A DNA stretch of 64,000 bases. Source: Streptomyces lacrimifluminis. Its GTDB lineage: Bacteria > Actinomycetota > Actinomycetes > Streptomycetales > Streptomycetaceae. This document shows, one piece after another, positions 16,576 to 24,740 of this stretch. How positions within the stretch are numbered: position 1 is the stretch's first letter; each line of letters begins with the position of its first letter. A program made the position numbers and the translations under genes. Location: positions 186,001-250,000 of the forward strand of contig NZ_BMMU01000003.1 of assembly GCF_014646095.1 (NCBI RefSeq). Reading direction: 5' to 3'. A model generated the notes under the pieces. The model worked only from the letters and a program-made list of their open reading frames with translations. It was not told the DNA's origin and did not search any database.

Positions 16576-17337
16576 TCAGACGACCTTGCCGACGTTCGCG
16601 GCGGCGGGTTCCTCGGTCGCCGCGGTCTCCTCGGGCCTGGCCTTCGGCAGCCGGAGTGCGGGCCCCGCCCCGGAACCGCCGCCGCGCCGGTGCAGCCTGC
16701 GGGCCGCGAGGTCGCCGGCGAACTGGATGACCGAGATGACGACCGCGAGGATCGCCACGGTGATCCACATCAGGCCGGTCTCGAAGCGCTGGTAGCCGTA
16801 GCGGATGGCGATGTCACCGAGGCCGCCCGCGCCGACCGTGCCGGCCATCGCCGAGTAGCCGATGAGAGCGACGACGGTCGTGGTGGCCGACGAGATCAGC
16901 GAGGGCAGGGACTCCGGTACGAGGACCCTGCGGACGACGGTCCAGGTGTTGCCGCCCATGGCCTGCACAGCCTCGACGAGCCCGTGGTCCACTTCGCGGA
17001 CAGCTGTCTCGACGAGGCGGGCGAAGAACGGGATCGCACCGATGGCGAGCGGCACGATGGCGGCCTCACGGCCGATCGTCGTGCCGATGACGGCCCGCGT
17101 GAAGCCCATCAGCGCGACCATCAGGATGATGAACGGCATCGAGCGCGCGACGTTCACCACCTGCCCGACGACCTTGTTGGCGAGGACGTTCTGGAGAAGT
17201 CCGCCGCGGTCGGTCAGGACCAGCAGGATGCCCAGCGGAAGCCCGCCGACGACGGCGATCAGCGTGGACCAGCCGACCATGTAGAGGGTGTCCCCACACG
17301 CCTGCTCCAGCAGGGGCCGCATTTCGGACCAGGTCAC
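16576..17337 (-). CDS. metI: Methionine ABC transporter permease
   Basis: 253 residues, five to six membrane helices of the binding-protein-dependent permease family. It has the cytoplasmic coupling motif around GAIPFFARLVETAVREVDHGLVEA and the later GTVGAGGLGDIAIRYGYQRF typical of MetI. The ATG at 17337 overlaps the metN stop by four bases (17334-17337), so synthesis of permease and ATPase is coupled. Confidence 0.93.
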   Translation of the reverse strand: MTWSEMRPLLEQACGDTLYMVGWSTLIAVVGGLPLGILLVLTDRGGLLQNVLANKVVGQVVNVARSMPFIILMVALMGFTRAVIGTTIGREAAIVPLAIGAIPFFARLVETAVREVDHGLVEAVQAMGGNTWTVVRRVLVPESLPSLISSATTTVVALIGYSAMAGTVGAGGLGDIAIRYGYQRFETGLMWITVAILAVVISVIQFAGDLAARRLHRRGGGSGAGPALRLPKARPEETAATEEPAAANVGKVV

Positions 17338-18392
17338 TTGGCACCGTCCTTCACCAGCACGGACTCGTGGTCCGCCCGCTCGACGACATCGATCTGCAGT
17401 CCCTGCTCGCGCAGGAAGCCGACCGGCACGACGTTCTCCTCGTAACCGCCCGGCAGTTCGATGCGCATCCGGCCGACCTGTCTGCCCCCGACGGTGTCCA
17501 TCGCGGCGCCGAGGATCGAGATGTCGATGTTGTACGTGCGGGAGAGCTGCGAGATGACGGGCCTGGCGGCGGCGTCCCCGTGGAAGGTGACGTCGATGAC
17601 CGTGCGGTCGTCCCCGGAGACATCGCCGCCGACCGGGAAGAGCGCGGCGGCCAGTTCGGAGCCGGGGGTGGCGAGCAGCTCGCTGACGGTGCCCGACTCG
17701 ACGATCCGGCCGTTCTCCATGAGGGCGGCCGAGTCGCAGATGGACTTGACGACGTCCATCTCGTGCGTGATGAGCAGCACGGTGAGCCCCAGCTGCCGGT
17801 TCAGGTCGCGCAGCAACTGGAGGATGGAGCGCGTGGTCTCCGGGTCGAGGGCGCTGGTGGCCTCGTCGCAGAGGAGCACCTTGGGGTCGCCGGCGAGGGC
17901 GCGGGCGATGCCGACCCGCTGCTTCTGCCCGCCGGAGAGCTGTGCCGGATAGGCCTTGGCCTTGTCGGAGAGGCCGACGAGGTCGAGCAGCTCCAGCGCC
18001 TTGCGGGACCGCTCCCCGCCCGACGTACCGAGGATTTCGAGCGGCAGCTCGACGTTGTCCTGGACGGTCCGGGTGGAGAGCAGGTTGAAGTGCTGGAAGA
18101 CCATGCCGATACGGCTGCGCGCCCGGCGCAGTTCCCGGCCCGCCCTGGGCCCGTGCCCGGCCAGGGCGGTGAGGTCCTGCCCGGCGACGGTGACCGTACC
18201 GGCGGTGGGGCGTTCCAGGAGGTTGACGCAGCGGATGAGCGAGGACTTGCCGGCGCCGGACCGGCCGATGACGCCGTACACCTCGCCTTCGCGAACGTGC
18301 AGGTCGACACCGTCGAGGGCGGTGACTTCACGACCGCGCGAGCGGTAGACCTTCGTGAGGCCGGACGTGGTGATCACAGGGGTTTCCGTCAC
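17334..18392 (-). CDS. metN: Methionine ABC transporter ATPase with NIL domain
   Basis: 352 residues. Walker A GRSGAGKSS, Q-loop in GMVFQHFNLL, signature LSGGQKQR, Walker B VLLCDEATSALDP and the H-loop LITHEMDVV are all intact. Residues about 275-345 form the C-terminal NIL domain that binds methionine and gives trans-inhibition in E. coli MetNI. GTG start at 18392. First structural gene of the operon; a 28-codon ORF precedes it by 177 bases. Confidence 0.94.
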   Translation of the reverse strand: MTETPVITTSGLTKVYRSRGREVTALDGVDLHVREGEVYGVIGRSGAGKSSLIRCVNLLERPTAGTVTVAGQDLTALAGHGPRAGRELRRARSRIGMVFQHFNLLSTRTVQDNVELPLEILGTSGGERSRKALELLDLVGLSDKAKAYPAQLSGGQKQRVGIARALAGDPKVLLCDEATSALDPETTRSILQLLRDLNRQLGLTVLLITHEMDVVKSICDSAALMENGRIVESGTVSELLATPGSELAAALFPVGGDVSGDDRTVIDVTFHGDAAARPVISQLSRTYNIDISILGAAMDTVGGRQVGRMRIELPGGYEENVVPVGFLREQGLQIDVVERADHESVLVKDGAK

Positions 18393-18569
18393 TGTCGAGT
18401 GCGCGGGCGTGGGTGTGCCCGGACACGGGAAAGGGGTGTGCGCGGCTCGGGATGGTCACGTACGCGAATGCCTGTGCATGAGTCGCAGGAGTCATACGGC
18501 TGCGGCGTACGGACATGCCACGGCGGCTCGCTTCGGGGCGCGAGACTCAGGGGGTGGTGCGGGGGCCCT

Positions 18570-18656
18570 CTAGAAGGCGCGCATTCGACACATACAACGA
18601 GCACCGGGCGTCAGGGTCGCCTCGGTCGCAAGGATGCGGCTGCTCGTAGTGGTCAT
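18570..18656 (-). CDS. Short upstream ORF, candidate Cys/Met leader peptide
   Basis: 28 codons from ATG (18656) to TAG (18570-18572). The peptide ends ...GARCMCRMRAF, with two Cys and two Met among its last eight residues, just before the stop. There is no Shine-Dalgarno; TTTACT six bases upstream of the ATG could be a -10 giving a leaderless message. It lies 177 bases ahead of metN on the same strand. Regulated translation of such an ORF could sense charged tRNA-Cys/tRNA-Met. Function is inferred from position and composition only; it is not a known family. Confidence 0.5.
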   Translation of the reverse strand: MTTTSSRILATEATLTPGARCMCRMRAF

Positions 18657-18693
18657 GCGATCAGTAAAGCAGACGTATGGGCGCGGCCAAGAA

Positions 18694-18726
18694 CTGTCCG
18701 TCCATGGTTGTCCATATTCCGGACAG
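18694..18726. promoter_or_regulatory. Inverted repeat between divergent metN leader and membrane gene
   Basis: Arms ctgtccg (18694-18700) and cggacag (18720-18726) pair perfectly; the interior holds gtccat twice (18699-18704, 18709-18714). It lies about 40 bases upstream of the short ORF, overlapping where a -35 would be, and 93 bases upstream of the divergent ORF at 18819. This is a good operator candidate for either direction. Confidence 0.4.
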
Positions 18727-18818
18727 CCGTGGACGCGGGTCAGTCACCCGCTGTCGCCCCGGCCGCGCGAGACAGGGCCGAGCGCACCAGGCATTTTGCG
18801 CCGTAATAGGGTCGCGGC

Positions 18819-19178
18819 ATGCTTGATGCCCTGACGGTCGCGACCGCCGTCGCCGCTCTCGCGCTCGCCGCCTGGTGCGGCTGGGCCGCCTCTCGCGATC
18901 AGCCCACCAAGGACTGGCACTTCATCGGCATGGGCGTGGTCACCCTGCTCACCGCGGTCCAGCTGGTGGTCGGCATCGTCCAGCTCGCCCGGGGCGAGAA
19001 GCCGGAGCAGGGTACGACGATCTTCGTCGCGTATCTGCTGGGCGCGCTGGCGTGCGTGCCGGTGACGGGGTTCATGTCGCTGGCGGAGCGCACCCGTTGG
19101 GGCTCGGTGACGGTGGCCGCCGGCGGTGTGGTGCTGGCGGTGCTGGAGGTGCGGCTCTATGACATCTGGGGAGGGTGA
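18819..19178 (+). CDS. Small integral membrane protein
   Basis: 119 residues with four predicted membrane helices: TVATAVAALALAAWCGWAA, FIGMGVVTLLTAVQLVVGIV, IFVAYLLGALACVPVTGFM and SVTVAAGGVVLAVLEVRL. No signature of a known transporter. It ends one base before the next gene's ATG (TGA at 19176, ATG at 19180), so the two form a translationally coupled pair. Divergent from metNIQ. Confidence 0.75.
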   Translation: MLDALTVATAVAALALAAWCGWAASRDQPTKDWHFIGMGVVTLLTAVQLVVGIVQLARGEKPEQGTTIFVAYLLGALACVPVTGFMSLAERTRWGSVTVAAGGVVLAVLEVRLYDIWGG

Positions 19179-19179
19179 G

Positions 19180-19599
19180 ATGGCCACGGCAGAGAAGGCG
19201 CGACTCATCAGCGGGCCGGGAATGCTGCTGGTCTGGCTGTACGGCGTGATGGTGGTCGGGGCGGTGTCGCGGTCCGCCGTGCAGATCTCGACCGAGTTCG
19301 GGCACGCACCGCTCGCCTACTCGCTGTCGGCTGTCGCCGGTGTGGTGTACGGGTTCATCACGTACTCACTGGTGCGGGGTGGGGAGACGGCGCGGCGCGC
19401 TGCGCTGGCCTGTTGCGCCGGGGAGCTTGTCGGGGTGTTGGTCGTGGGCACGTGGACCCTGGTCGAGCCGTCCGCGTTTCCCGACTCGACCGTGTGGTCC
19501 GACTACGGGGTGGGGTACTTGTTCATTCCGGTGCTGCTGCCGATCTCCGCGATGTACTGGTTGCGTCGAGCGCGGTCGCCTCAGGGGGAGGCCGGCTGA
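19180..19599 (+). CDS. Small integral membrane protein, coupled partner
   Basis: 139 residues, four predicted helices (LLVWLYGVMVVGAVSRSAVQ, LAYSLSAVAGVVYGFITYSL, LACCAGELVGVLVVGTWTLV, YLFIPVLLPISAMYWL). Start ATG at 19180 is preceded by GGGGAGGG. It pairs with the previous gene (1-nt gap). Both proteins have equal size and topology, which suggests a heterodimeric membrane complex, but no homologue is named. Confidence 0.75.
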   Translation: MATAEKARLISGPGMLLVWLYGVMVVGAVSRSAVQISTEFGHAPLAYSLSAVAGVVYGFITYSLVRGGETARRAALACCAGELVGVLVVGTWTLVEPSAFPDSTVWSDYGVGYLFIPVLLPISAMYWLRRARSPQGEAG

Positions 19600-19611
19600 G
19601 GTTCTGCGCGA

Positions 19612-19670
19612 CTGCGGGCCCGTGGGCGCTTGTCGCGCAGTTCCCCGCGCCCCTAAGGGGCGCGCCCCTC
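19612..19670 (+). repeat. Dispersed 3'-end repeat, copy R2
   Basis: ctgcgggcccgtgggcgctt followed by the core cgcgcagttccccgcgcccc, extended by a gggcgcgcccc arm. It lies between convergent genes (19180-19599 plus and 19682-20179 minus). Confidence 0.75.
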
Positions 19671-19681
19671 TGGACCTTCGT

Positions 19682-20179
19682 CTAGGCAGTTGCCGCGTAG
19701 CTTCCCGCCGGCTTTTCCAGGACGATCATCGGTACGCCGTCGGTGCCCTTGTCCGTGCCCACCGTTTCGTAGCCGACGCGGCGGTAGAGGCGAAGGCCCT
19801 TGTCGCTGCGGTGGCCCGTGCTGAGGCGGAACCTCTTGGCGCCGCGTTCCTCCGCGAGCGCCGACTCGGCCGCGCGCAGGAGGCGGGCTCCGATGCCGTG
19901 GCCCTGGAGGCGGGGGTGGACGCAGAGCTTGCCGATGGCCGCCGTGCCGTCGGGGTTCGGCGTGCCGCGCACCGAGCCGACCACCTCCTCGCCCAGCCGG
20001 GCCACGAAGACGCAGTCCGCGCCGACTTCCTCCCGCACGGAGTCCAGGGTCTGGACGAGCGGATCGATCCGGTAGTTGCCGTACAGAGCCGCCTCGCTCT
20101 GGAAGCACAGGTACTGCAGCCGGAAGATCTGTTCGGCGTCCCGTTCTGTCGCCACGGAGATGGTCACGCTCATGCCCAT
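19682..20179 (-). CDS. GNAT-family N-acetyltransferase
   Basis: 165 residues. Start ATG at 20179 (MGMSVTISVATERD) has GGGAGG nine bases upstream; an ATG at 20173 is the alternative. The fold shows GSVRGTPNPDGTAAIGKLCVHPRL and the acetyl-CoA loop QGHGIGARLLRAAE, then RLYRRVGYETVG. Substrate unknown; single-gene unit. Confidence 0.85.
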   Translation of the reverse strand: MGMSVTISVATERDAEQIFRLQYLCFQSEAALYGNYRIDPLVQTLDSVREEVGADCVFVARLGEEVVGSVRGTPNPDGTAAIGKLCVHPRLQGHGIGARLLRAAESALAEERGAKRFRLSTGHRSDKGLRLYRRVGYETVGTDKGTDGVPMIVLEKPAGSYAATA

Positions 20180-20224
20180 GTGTGCACGCCTCCCGCTCAC
20201 CTGCTCAGTCGTATGTCCTCACTC

Positions 20225-20740
20225 CTATCCCCGCGCTTCGCGAGCCGCAACCTCCGGCGTCAGCAAACGACGGAGACATCCCAGGCATCTGGAACGTTCC
20301 GGACCAAGACTTCCCTGTGAGATACCCAACTCCCCCGCGATTTCCCGGTATGTGAGGTCCTTGGGCGACAGCAGGGCCTCCAGCAGGCTCGGGCAGCGGC
20401 CGGGCAGCCGACGGACCGCTTCCCGCAGGGCGCGGTGCCGGGCGGAGGTGAGGGCGAGCTGTTCCGGGCCCGGCCCGTCGTCGGCCGCGGGCTGGTCTCC
20501 GTAGGGCTGTTCGATGCGGGCGGTACGGCGGTTGCGACGGGCCTCGGAGCGGACGGCCCGGCGGAGCCAGTTCTGCGGGTCGGCCGGCGGGCCGTCGGAG
20601 TCGAGGCGCTCCAGGAGGCGGAGCCAGACGGCCTGTTCCAGGTCGCCCGGTTCGGCGCCGTAGGCATATGCCTCCGCCGAGGCCTCGGCGGCGAGCAGGG
20701 GGCGCAGGGCGGAAACCATGTCGTGGGTCATATGCGGCAC
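20225..20740 (-). CDS. Sigma-70 region-4 containing protein, ECF-like
   Basis: 171 residues. The middle (EPGDLEQAVWLRLLERLD, WLRRAVRSEARRNRR) looks like a reduced region 2, and DLTYREIAGELGISQGSLGPERSRCLGCLRRLL is a region-4 helix-turn-helix. So it is probably a sigma factor of extracytoplasmic-function or related minimal type. No anti-sigma is adjacent. The start is uncertain: GTG at 20740 (given) or ATG at 20731. It lies 45 bases from the GNAT gene and shares its direction. Confidence 0.72.
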   Translation of the reverse strand: MPHMTHDMVSALRPLLAAEASAEAYAYGAEPGDLEQAVWLRLLERLDSDGPPADPQNWLRRAVRSEARRNRRTARIEQPYGDQPAADDGPGPEQLALTSARHRALREAVRRLPGRCPSLLEALLSPKDLTYREIAGELGISQGSLGPERSRCLGCLRRLLTPEVAAREARG

Positions 20741-20870
20741 GACGCGACCGCCCCGGCGGGAGGTTGCCGGAGCGGCCGGTTGTCACCCCAACCGGGGCCG
20801 GGCGTTCAGCCGTTGACGAGCCCCCTCGGCCTGCTCGGCCCTGTCGGTCGCCTCACCCGTCCCAGTCGCC

Positions 20871-22079
20871 TCAGTCGTTCAGGAAGTCGGCGCGGGCCAG
20901 CACGCCCGTGTCCGGGTTGTCCGTGAAGACGCCGTCGATGCCCGTCGCGAAGTACGTCCGGTACGCGCCGAAGGCGTCTCCGTAGGCGTCCGCGTCCGTG
21001 CCCTTGCGGAAGTTCGCCGGCAGGAAGGGGTTCTCGTTGCGCATGGTGTACGGGTGCAGGATCAGGCCCGCCTTGTGCGCGTCGGCGACCAGGGCGGTCG
21101 GCGAGGTGAGGGCGCCCGTCGAGTCCTTGGGGATGACCAGGTCGAGGGTCGGGCCGATGCCCTGCGCGTACGAGGCGATCTCCTTCAGACCGGCCGGCTT
21201 GACCAGGTCGGCGACCGTGCGGGGGTCGCCGGTCGTCACGAAGTCCCAGGGGCGGGTGCTCGCCGCCGAGAGGAGGACGACGAGCGGGTTGCCCACCAGC
21301 CGGTTCAGGCGCTGGATGCTGGTCGGCTCGAAGGACTGGAGGATGACCGGCGAGTTCTTCTTGTCCTTGCCGTGCTTGCGCAGCAGCTTCGCGACCCGCT
21401 CCTCCAGACCCAGGCCGAGCGCCCGGAAGTAGGTGGGGTGCTTGGTCTCGGGGTAGATCCAGACCTGCTTGCCGCGCTTGCGGGTCTGCTCGTCCTGCCA
21501 GCGGAGAACCTCCTCAAAGGTGGGGATCTCCCAGCGGCCGTCGTAGAGGGTGTTGTGCGGGCGGTTGGCCGGAATGCGCTCGATCGCGCGCAGCGTCTTC
21601 AGCTCGGCGAGCGTGAAGTCCTCGGTGAACCAGCCGGTGACGGCGACACCGTCCAGGACCTTGGTGGTCCTGCGGCTCGCGAACTCGGGATGGTCGGAGA
21701 CGTTCGTCGTGCCGCCGATCTCGGGTTCGTGGCGGCAGACGATGTGACCGTCCTTGGTGGGGACCAGGTCACCGGCCTCGACGATGTCCGCGCCCAGGTC
21801 GAGGGCGAGCTGGTACGACCCGAAGGTGTGCTCCGGGCGGTAGCCGCTGGCACCCCGGTGGCCGATGATCGTCGGTACGGGCAGGCTCTTCAAGCCACCG
21901 CCTCCGTGTTTGACGTCCCGGTGCGCGTTCGGCCCGGCGTCCTGGGCGTCGGCTCGCGCCGCGCCGGGCAGCCCGAGGACCGCGCCGCCCGCACCCAGCA
22001 TCGCGGCTCCGAGCAGCGTCCGCCGCCCCGCCCCCGTCGGCTCCCCCTGCGCATGTCCGTTCGACTCCAGCGTGCCCAT
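20871..22079 (-). CDS. glpQ1: Secreted glycerophosphodiester phosphodiesterase (GlpQ type)
   Basis: 402 residues, ATG at 22079 with AGGAGAGG upstream. A twin-arginine signal (GRRTLLGAAMLGAGGAVLG) is followed by the TIM-barrel GDPD motifs: IIGHRGASGYRPEHT, EAGDLVPTKDGHIVCRHEPEI, EVLRW and ILQSFEPTSI. It would hydrolyse glycerophosphodiesters outside the cell to glycerol-3-phosphate. In Streptomyces, SCO1565 (glpQ1) is PhoP-controlled and the neighbours here match that locus; the symbol rests on this context plus the family. Confidence 0.88.
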   Translation of the reverse strand: MGTLESNGHAQGEPTGAGRRTLLGAAMLGAGGAVLGLPGAARADAQDAGPNAHRDVKHGGGGLKSLPVPTIIGHRGASGYRPEHTFGSYQLALDLGADIVEAGDLVPTKDGHIVCRHEPEIGGTTNVSDHPEFASRRTTKVLDGVAVTGWFTEDFTLAELKTLRAIERIPANRPHNTLYDGRWEIPTFEEVLRWQDEQTRKRGKQVWIYPETKHPTYFRALGLGLEERVAKLLRKHGKDKKNSPVILQSFEPTSIQRLNRLVGNPLVVLLSAASTRPWDFVTTGDPRTVADLVKPAGLKEIASYAQGIGPTLDLVIPKDSTGALTSPTALVADAHKAGLILHPYTMRNENPFLPANFRKGTDADAYGDAFGAYRTYFATGIDGVFTDNPDTGVLARADFLND

Positions 22080-22348
22080 GAGCACCTCTCCTGCCGCACC
22101 GTCATCTGTCCAAACGGACCGATCGTAGGTGCGTGTACATGGCGACAGGGAGGCTTCGGGCGGAACACGCGGGTCACGCTGGATGTCGTACAGGCAGGTG
22201 CGAAAGGCGGTGCTGGGGCAGTCGGTCCGCATGGACACTGGATTGATGCGGATTCCATGGGTACGCGCTCCAGTGGGTGTCCATGCGTTCTCAGGCGATG
22301 TCCGTCACATTCGTGGCGGACCGTCACCTGCCGGCAACACCGCGCCAT

Positions 22349-22392
22349 CGCAGGTAAACGCGGGTCAACAGTGCGTAAGTACTCGGTGAACC
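22349..22392 (-). promoter_or_regulatory. PHO-box-like 11-bp direct repeats
   Basis: Four contiguous 11-bp units read on the minus strand: GGTTCACCGAG, TACTTACGCAC, TGTTGACCCGC and GTTTACCTGCG. Units 1, 3 and 4 carry the core GTTCACC / TTGACC / TTTACC. PhoP of Streptomyces binds 11-bp GTTCACC-like direct repeats. It lies 270 bases upstream of glpQ1 and 82 bases upstream of the divergent acyltransferase start. Confidence 0.55.
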
Positions 22393-22473
22393 CGATGTGC
22401 ACTACCCCCCGAGGCGCGAGTATCGTCCTCACCTGCACAGACTTATACCGATCCCTTGACACCGGAGGGCCCG

Positions 22474-23145
22474 TTGTCCCGCTTCGCGCTCATCAAGGCA
22501 CTGCTCGGACCGATCATGCGCCTGATGTTCCGCCCACGGGTGGAAGGCATGGAGCACATCCCCGGGGACGGCCCGGTGATCCTGGCCGGCAACCACCTCA
22601 CGTTCATCGACTCGATGATCCTTCCGCTGGTCTGCGACCGGCAGGTCGTGTTCATCGGCAAGGACGAGTACGTCACCGGCAAGGGCTTCAAGGGCCGCCT
22701 CATGGCCTGGTTCTTCACCGGCGTCGGCATGGTCCCGGTCGACCGGGACGGGGCCAACGGCGGTGTCGCGGCACTGATGACCGGCCGCCGGGTGCTGGAG
22801 GAGGGCCGCATGTTCGGGATCTACCCCGAGGGCACGCGCTCCCCCGACGGCCGCCTCTACCGGGGCCGCACCGGCATCGCCCGGCTGACCCTGATGACGG
22901 GCGCGCCCGTCGTGCCGTTCGCGATGATCGGCACGGACAAGTTGCAGCCCGGCGGCGCCGGGATGCCCCGGCCGGGGCGGGTCACGGTGCGGTTCGGTGC
23001 GGCGATGGAGTTCTCCCGGTACGAGGGGATGGACCGGGACCGGTATGTGCTGCGGGCCGTGACCGACTCGGTGATGACCGAGGTCATGCGGTTGTCTGGG
23101 CAGGAGTACGTGGATATGTACGCGACGAAGGCGAAGGCCGCGTAA
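22474..23145 (+). CDS. plsC: 1-acyl-sn-glycerol-3-phosphate acyltransferase
   Basis: 223 residues. The TTG at 22474 follows GGAGGG by four bases and gives the usual N-terminus LSRFALIKALLGPIMRLMFRPRVEG. The acyltransferase motifs NHLTFID (H-x4-D) and YPEGTRSPDGRLYRGRTG are intact. It would add the second acyl chain to make phosphatidic acid. Divergent from glpQ1, which liberates the glycerol-3-phosphate backbone; they might be linked through phosphate control. Confidence 0.85.
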   Translation: MSRFALIKALLGPIMRLMFRPRVEGMEHIPGDGPVILAGNHLTFIDSMILPLVCDRQVVFIGKDEYVTGKGFKGRLMAWFFTGVGMVPVDRDGANGGVAALMTGRRVLEEGRMFGIYPEGTRSPDGRLYRGRTGIARLTLMTGAPVVPFAMIGTDKLQPGGAGMPRPGRVTVRFGAAMEFSRYEGMDRDRYVLRAVTDSVMTEVMRLSGQEYVDMYATKAKAA

Positions 23146-23169
23146 CGGGGGCTGCTGCGGGTGTTCGTC

Positions 23170-23216
23170 GGGTGCGGCTTCGTTGTGGCTTGTCGCGCCG
23201 TTCCCCGCGCCCCTCA
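23170..23216 (+). repeat. Dispersed 3'-end repeat, copy R3
   Basis: gggtgcggcttcgttgtggc followed by the core cgcgccgttccccgcgcccc (one change). Between the convergent acyltransferase and MFS genes; its end overlaps the MFS stop codon. Confidence 0.72.
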
Positions 23217-24740
23217 GTGCTCCCGTCCCTCAAGTTGTTGCCCTCGCAGCAGTACCCAGGCCGCGCCCGCCGCTGCCAGGAGGACCACCGCGCCCGCGCC
23301 CGCTGCCAGGGCGATTCCGTCGGTGAAGGCTTCGCGGGCCGCGTTCAGCAGCGCCTCTGCGGTGTGCGTCGGCAGGCTCGCCGCTGTTTCCACCGCGCCG
23401 CCCAGTGATTCGTGGGCCTCGGGCGGGGTGCCGGTCGGGGCGTCGAAGTCTCGGTAGACACCGGTGACGATCGAGCCGAGGAGGGCGATGCCGAGGGCGG
23501 CGCCCAGTTCGTACGCCGTCTCCGACACCGCGGCTGCCGCGCCCGCCTGCTCCTTGGGAACGCTGCCGAGGATGACGTCGGAGGTCACGGTGAACGAGAG
23601 GCCGGCACCCACGCCCACGACCAGCAGCGCGGTGCCGAGCAGCGGATAGCCGGTCGACCGGTCCACGACGGTGAGCGCCGCCAGGGCCAGGCCGATGGCC
23701 GCGAGGCCGCCCGAGACCACGGCCCGTACCGAGTAGCGCCGGGCCGCCGCACCGGCGAGCAGACCCGCCACCACCGCACCGATCGCCGCAGGGAGTTCGG
23801 CGAGGCCCGCCTCCAACGGCCCCCGGCCCTGCACCAGTTGCAGATACTGCGAGAGGAAGAACACCAGCCCGGACAGTCCGAGGATGGTCAGCAGGTCGGC
23901 CAGTACGGCCCCGCTGAACCCCCGGTCGCGGAACAGCCGCATGTCCAGGAGTGGGATGGGGAGGGTGAGTTGACGGCGCACGAAGCCGTACAGAGCCGCG
24001 CCACCCAGGGCCGCCGCGCCCAGCGCCGCCCACGAGAAGCCGTGTGACGCCGCCTCCTTGATGCCGTACACGATGCCGATCATGCCGACGAGCGACAGTA
24101 CGACGCTTCGCACGTCCCACGGACCCGGCGCCGGGTTGCGCGACTCGGGGAGCAGCTTGATACCGACGAGGACGAGGACCACCATCACGGGCAGGTTGAT
24201 CAGGAAGACCGAGCCCCACCAGAAGTGTTCGAGCAGGAACCCGCCGACGACCGGGCCGACCGCGGTACCGGCGGAGGCCGTCGCGCCCCAGATGCCGATG
24301 GCGAGGCTGCGTTCGCGCGGGTCGTGGAAGAGGTTGCGGATCAGGGCGAGCGTGGCCGGCATCAGGGTCGCGCCGGCGACGCCGAGCAGCGCCCGCGCCA
24401 GGATCATGAACTCCGGTGTCGTCGCATAGGCGTTGAGCACGGACACCGCGCCGAACGCGGTCGCGCCGATGAGCAGCAGCCGCTTGCGGCCGATACGGTC
24501 ACCGAGGCTGCCCATGGAGACGAGCAGGCCCGCGATGACGAACGAGTAGACGTCGCCTATCCACAGCAACTGGGTGCCGGACGGCTTCAGGTCCTCGCTG
24601 ATGTAGGGGCTCGCGAGACCGAGAACGGTCGCGTCGACGGCCACCAGCAGCACGGCCAGCACGAGGACGGACAGCGCGAGCCAGCGGCCGGGACGCTTCC
24701 CTTCCTCCGTCGCGTGGGCCGGCCGCAGGGTGCTGGTCAT
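23214..24740 (-). CDS. Drug:H+ antiporter, DHA2-type MFS (14 helices)
   Basis: 508 residues with about 14 membrane segments. It has GDRIGRKRLLLIG (motif A), RALLGVAGATLMPATLALI and GPVVGGFLLEHFWWGSVFLINLP, the antiporter motif C area typical of QacA/EmrB-type pumps. ATG at 24740 with GAGAGAGG upstream; its start overlaps the TetR stop by four bases, so the pump is coupled to its regulator. Probable multidrug or self-protection exporter; substrate unknown. Confidence 0.9.
   Translation of the reverse strand: MTSTLRPAHATEEGKRPGRWLALSVLVLAVLLVAVDATVLGLASPYISEDLKPSGTQLLWIGDVYSFVIAGLLVSMGSLGDRIGRKRLLLIGATAFGAVSVLNAYATTPEFMILARALLGVAGATLMPATLALIRNLFHDPRERSLAIGIWGATASAGTAVGPVVGGFLLEHFWWGSVFLINLPVMVVLVLVGIKLLPESRNPAPGPWDVRSVVLSLVGMIGIVYGIKEAASHGFSWAALGAAALGGAALYGFVRRQLTLPIPLLDMRLFRDRGFSGAVLADLLTILGLSGLVFFLSQYLQLVQGRGPLEAGLAELPAAIGAVVAGLLAGAAARRYSVRAVVSGGLAAIGLALAALTVVDRSTGYPLLGTALLVVGVGAGLSFTVTSDVILGSVPKEQAGAAAAVSETAYELGAALGIALLGSIVTGVYRDFDAPTGTPPEAHESLGGAVETAASLPTHTAEALLNAAREAFTDGIALAAGAGAVVLLAAAGAAWVLLRGQQLEGREH

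Noticed and set aside
18393..18660. SAM riboswitch in the metN leader
   Set aside because: No SAM-I or SAM-IV conserved core was recognised; the short Cys/Met ORF was found instead.
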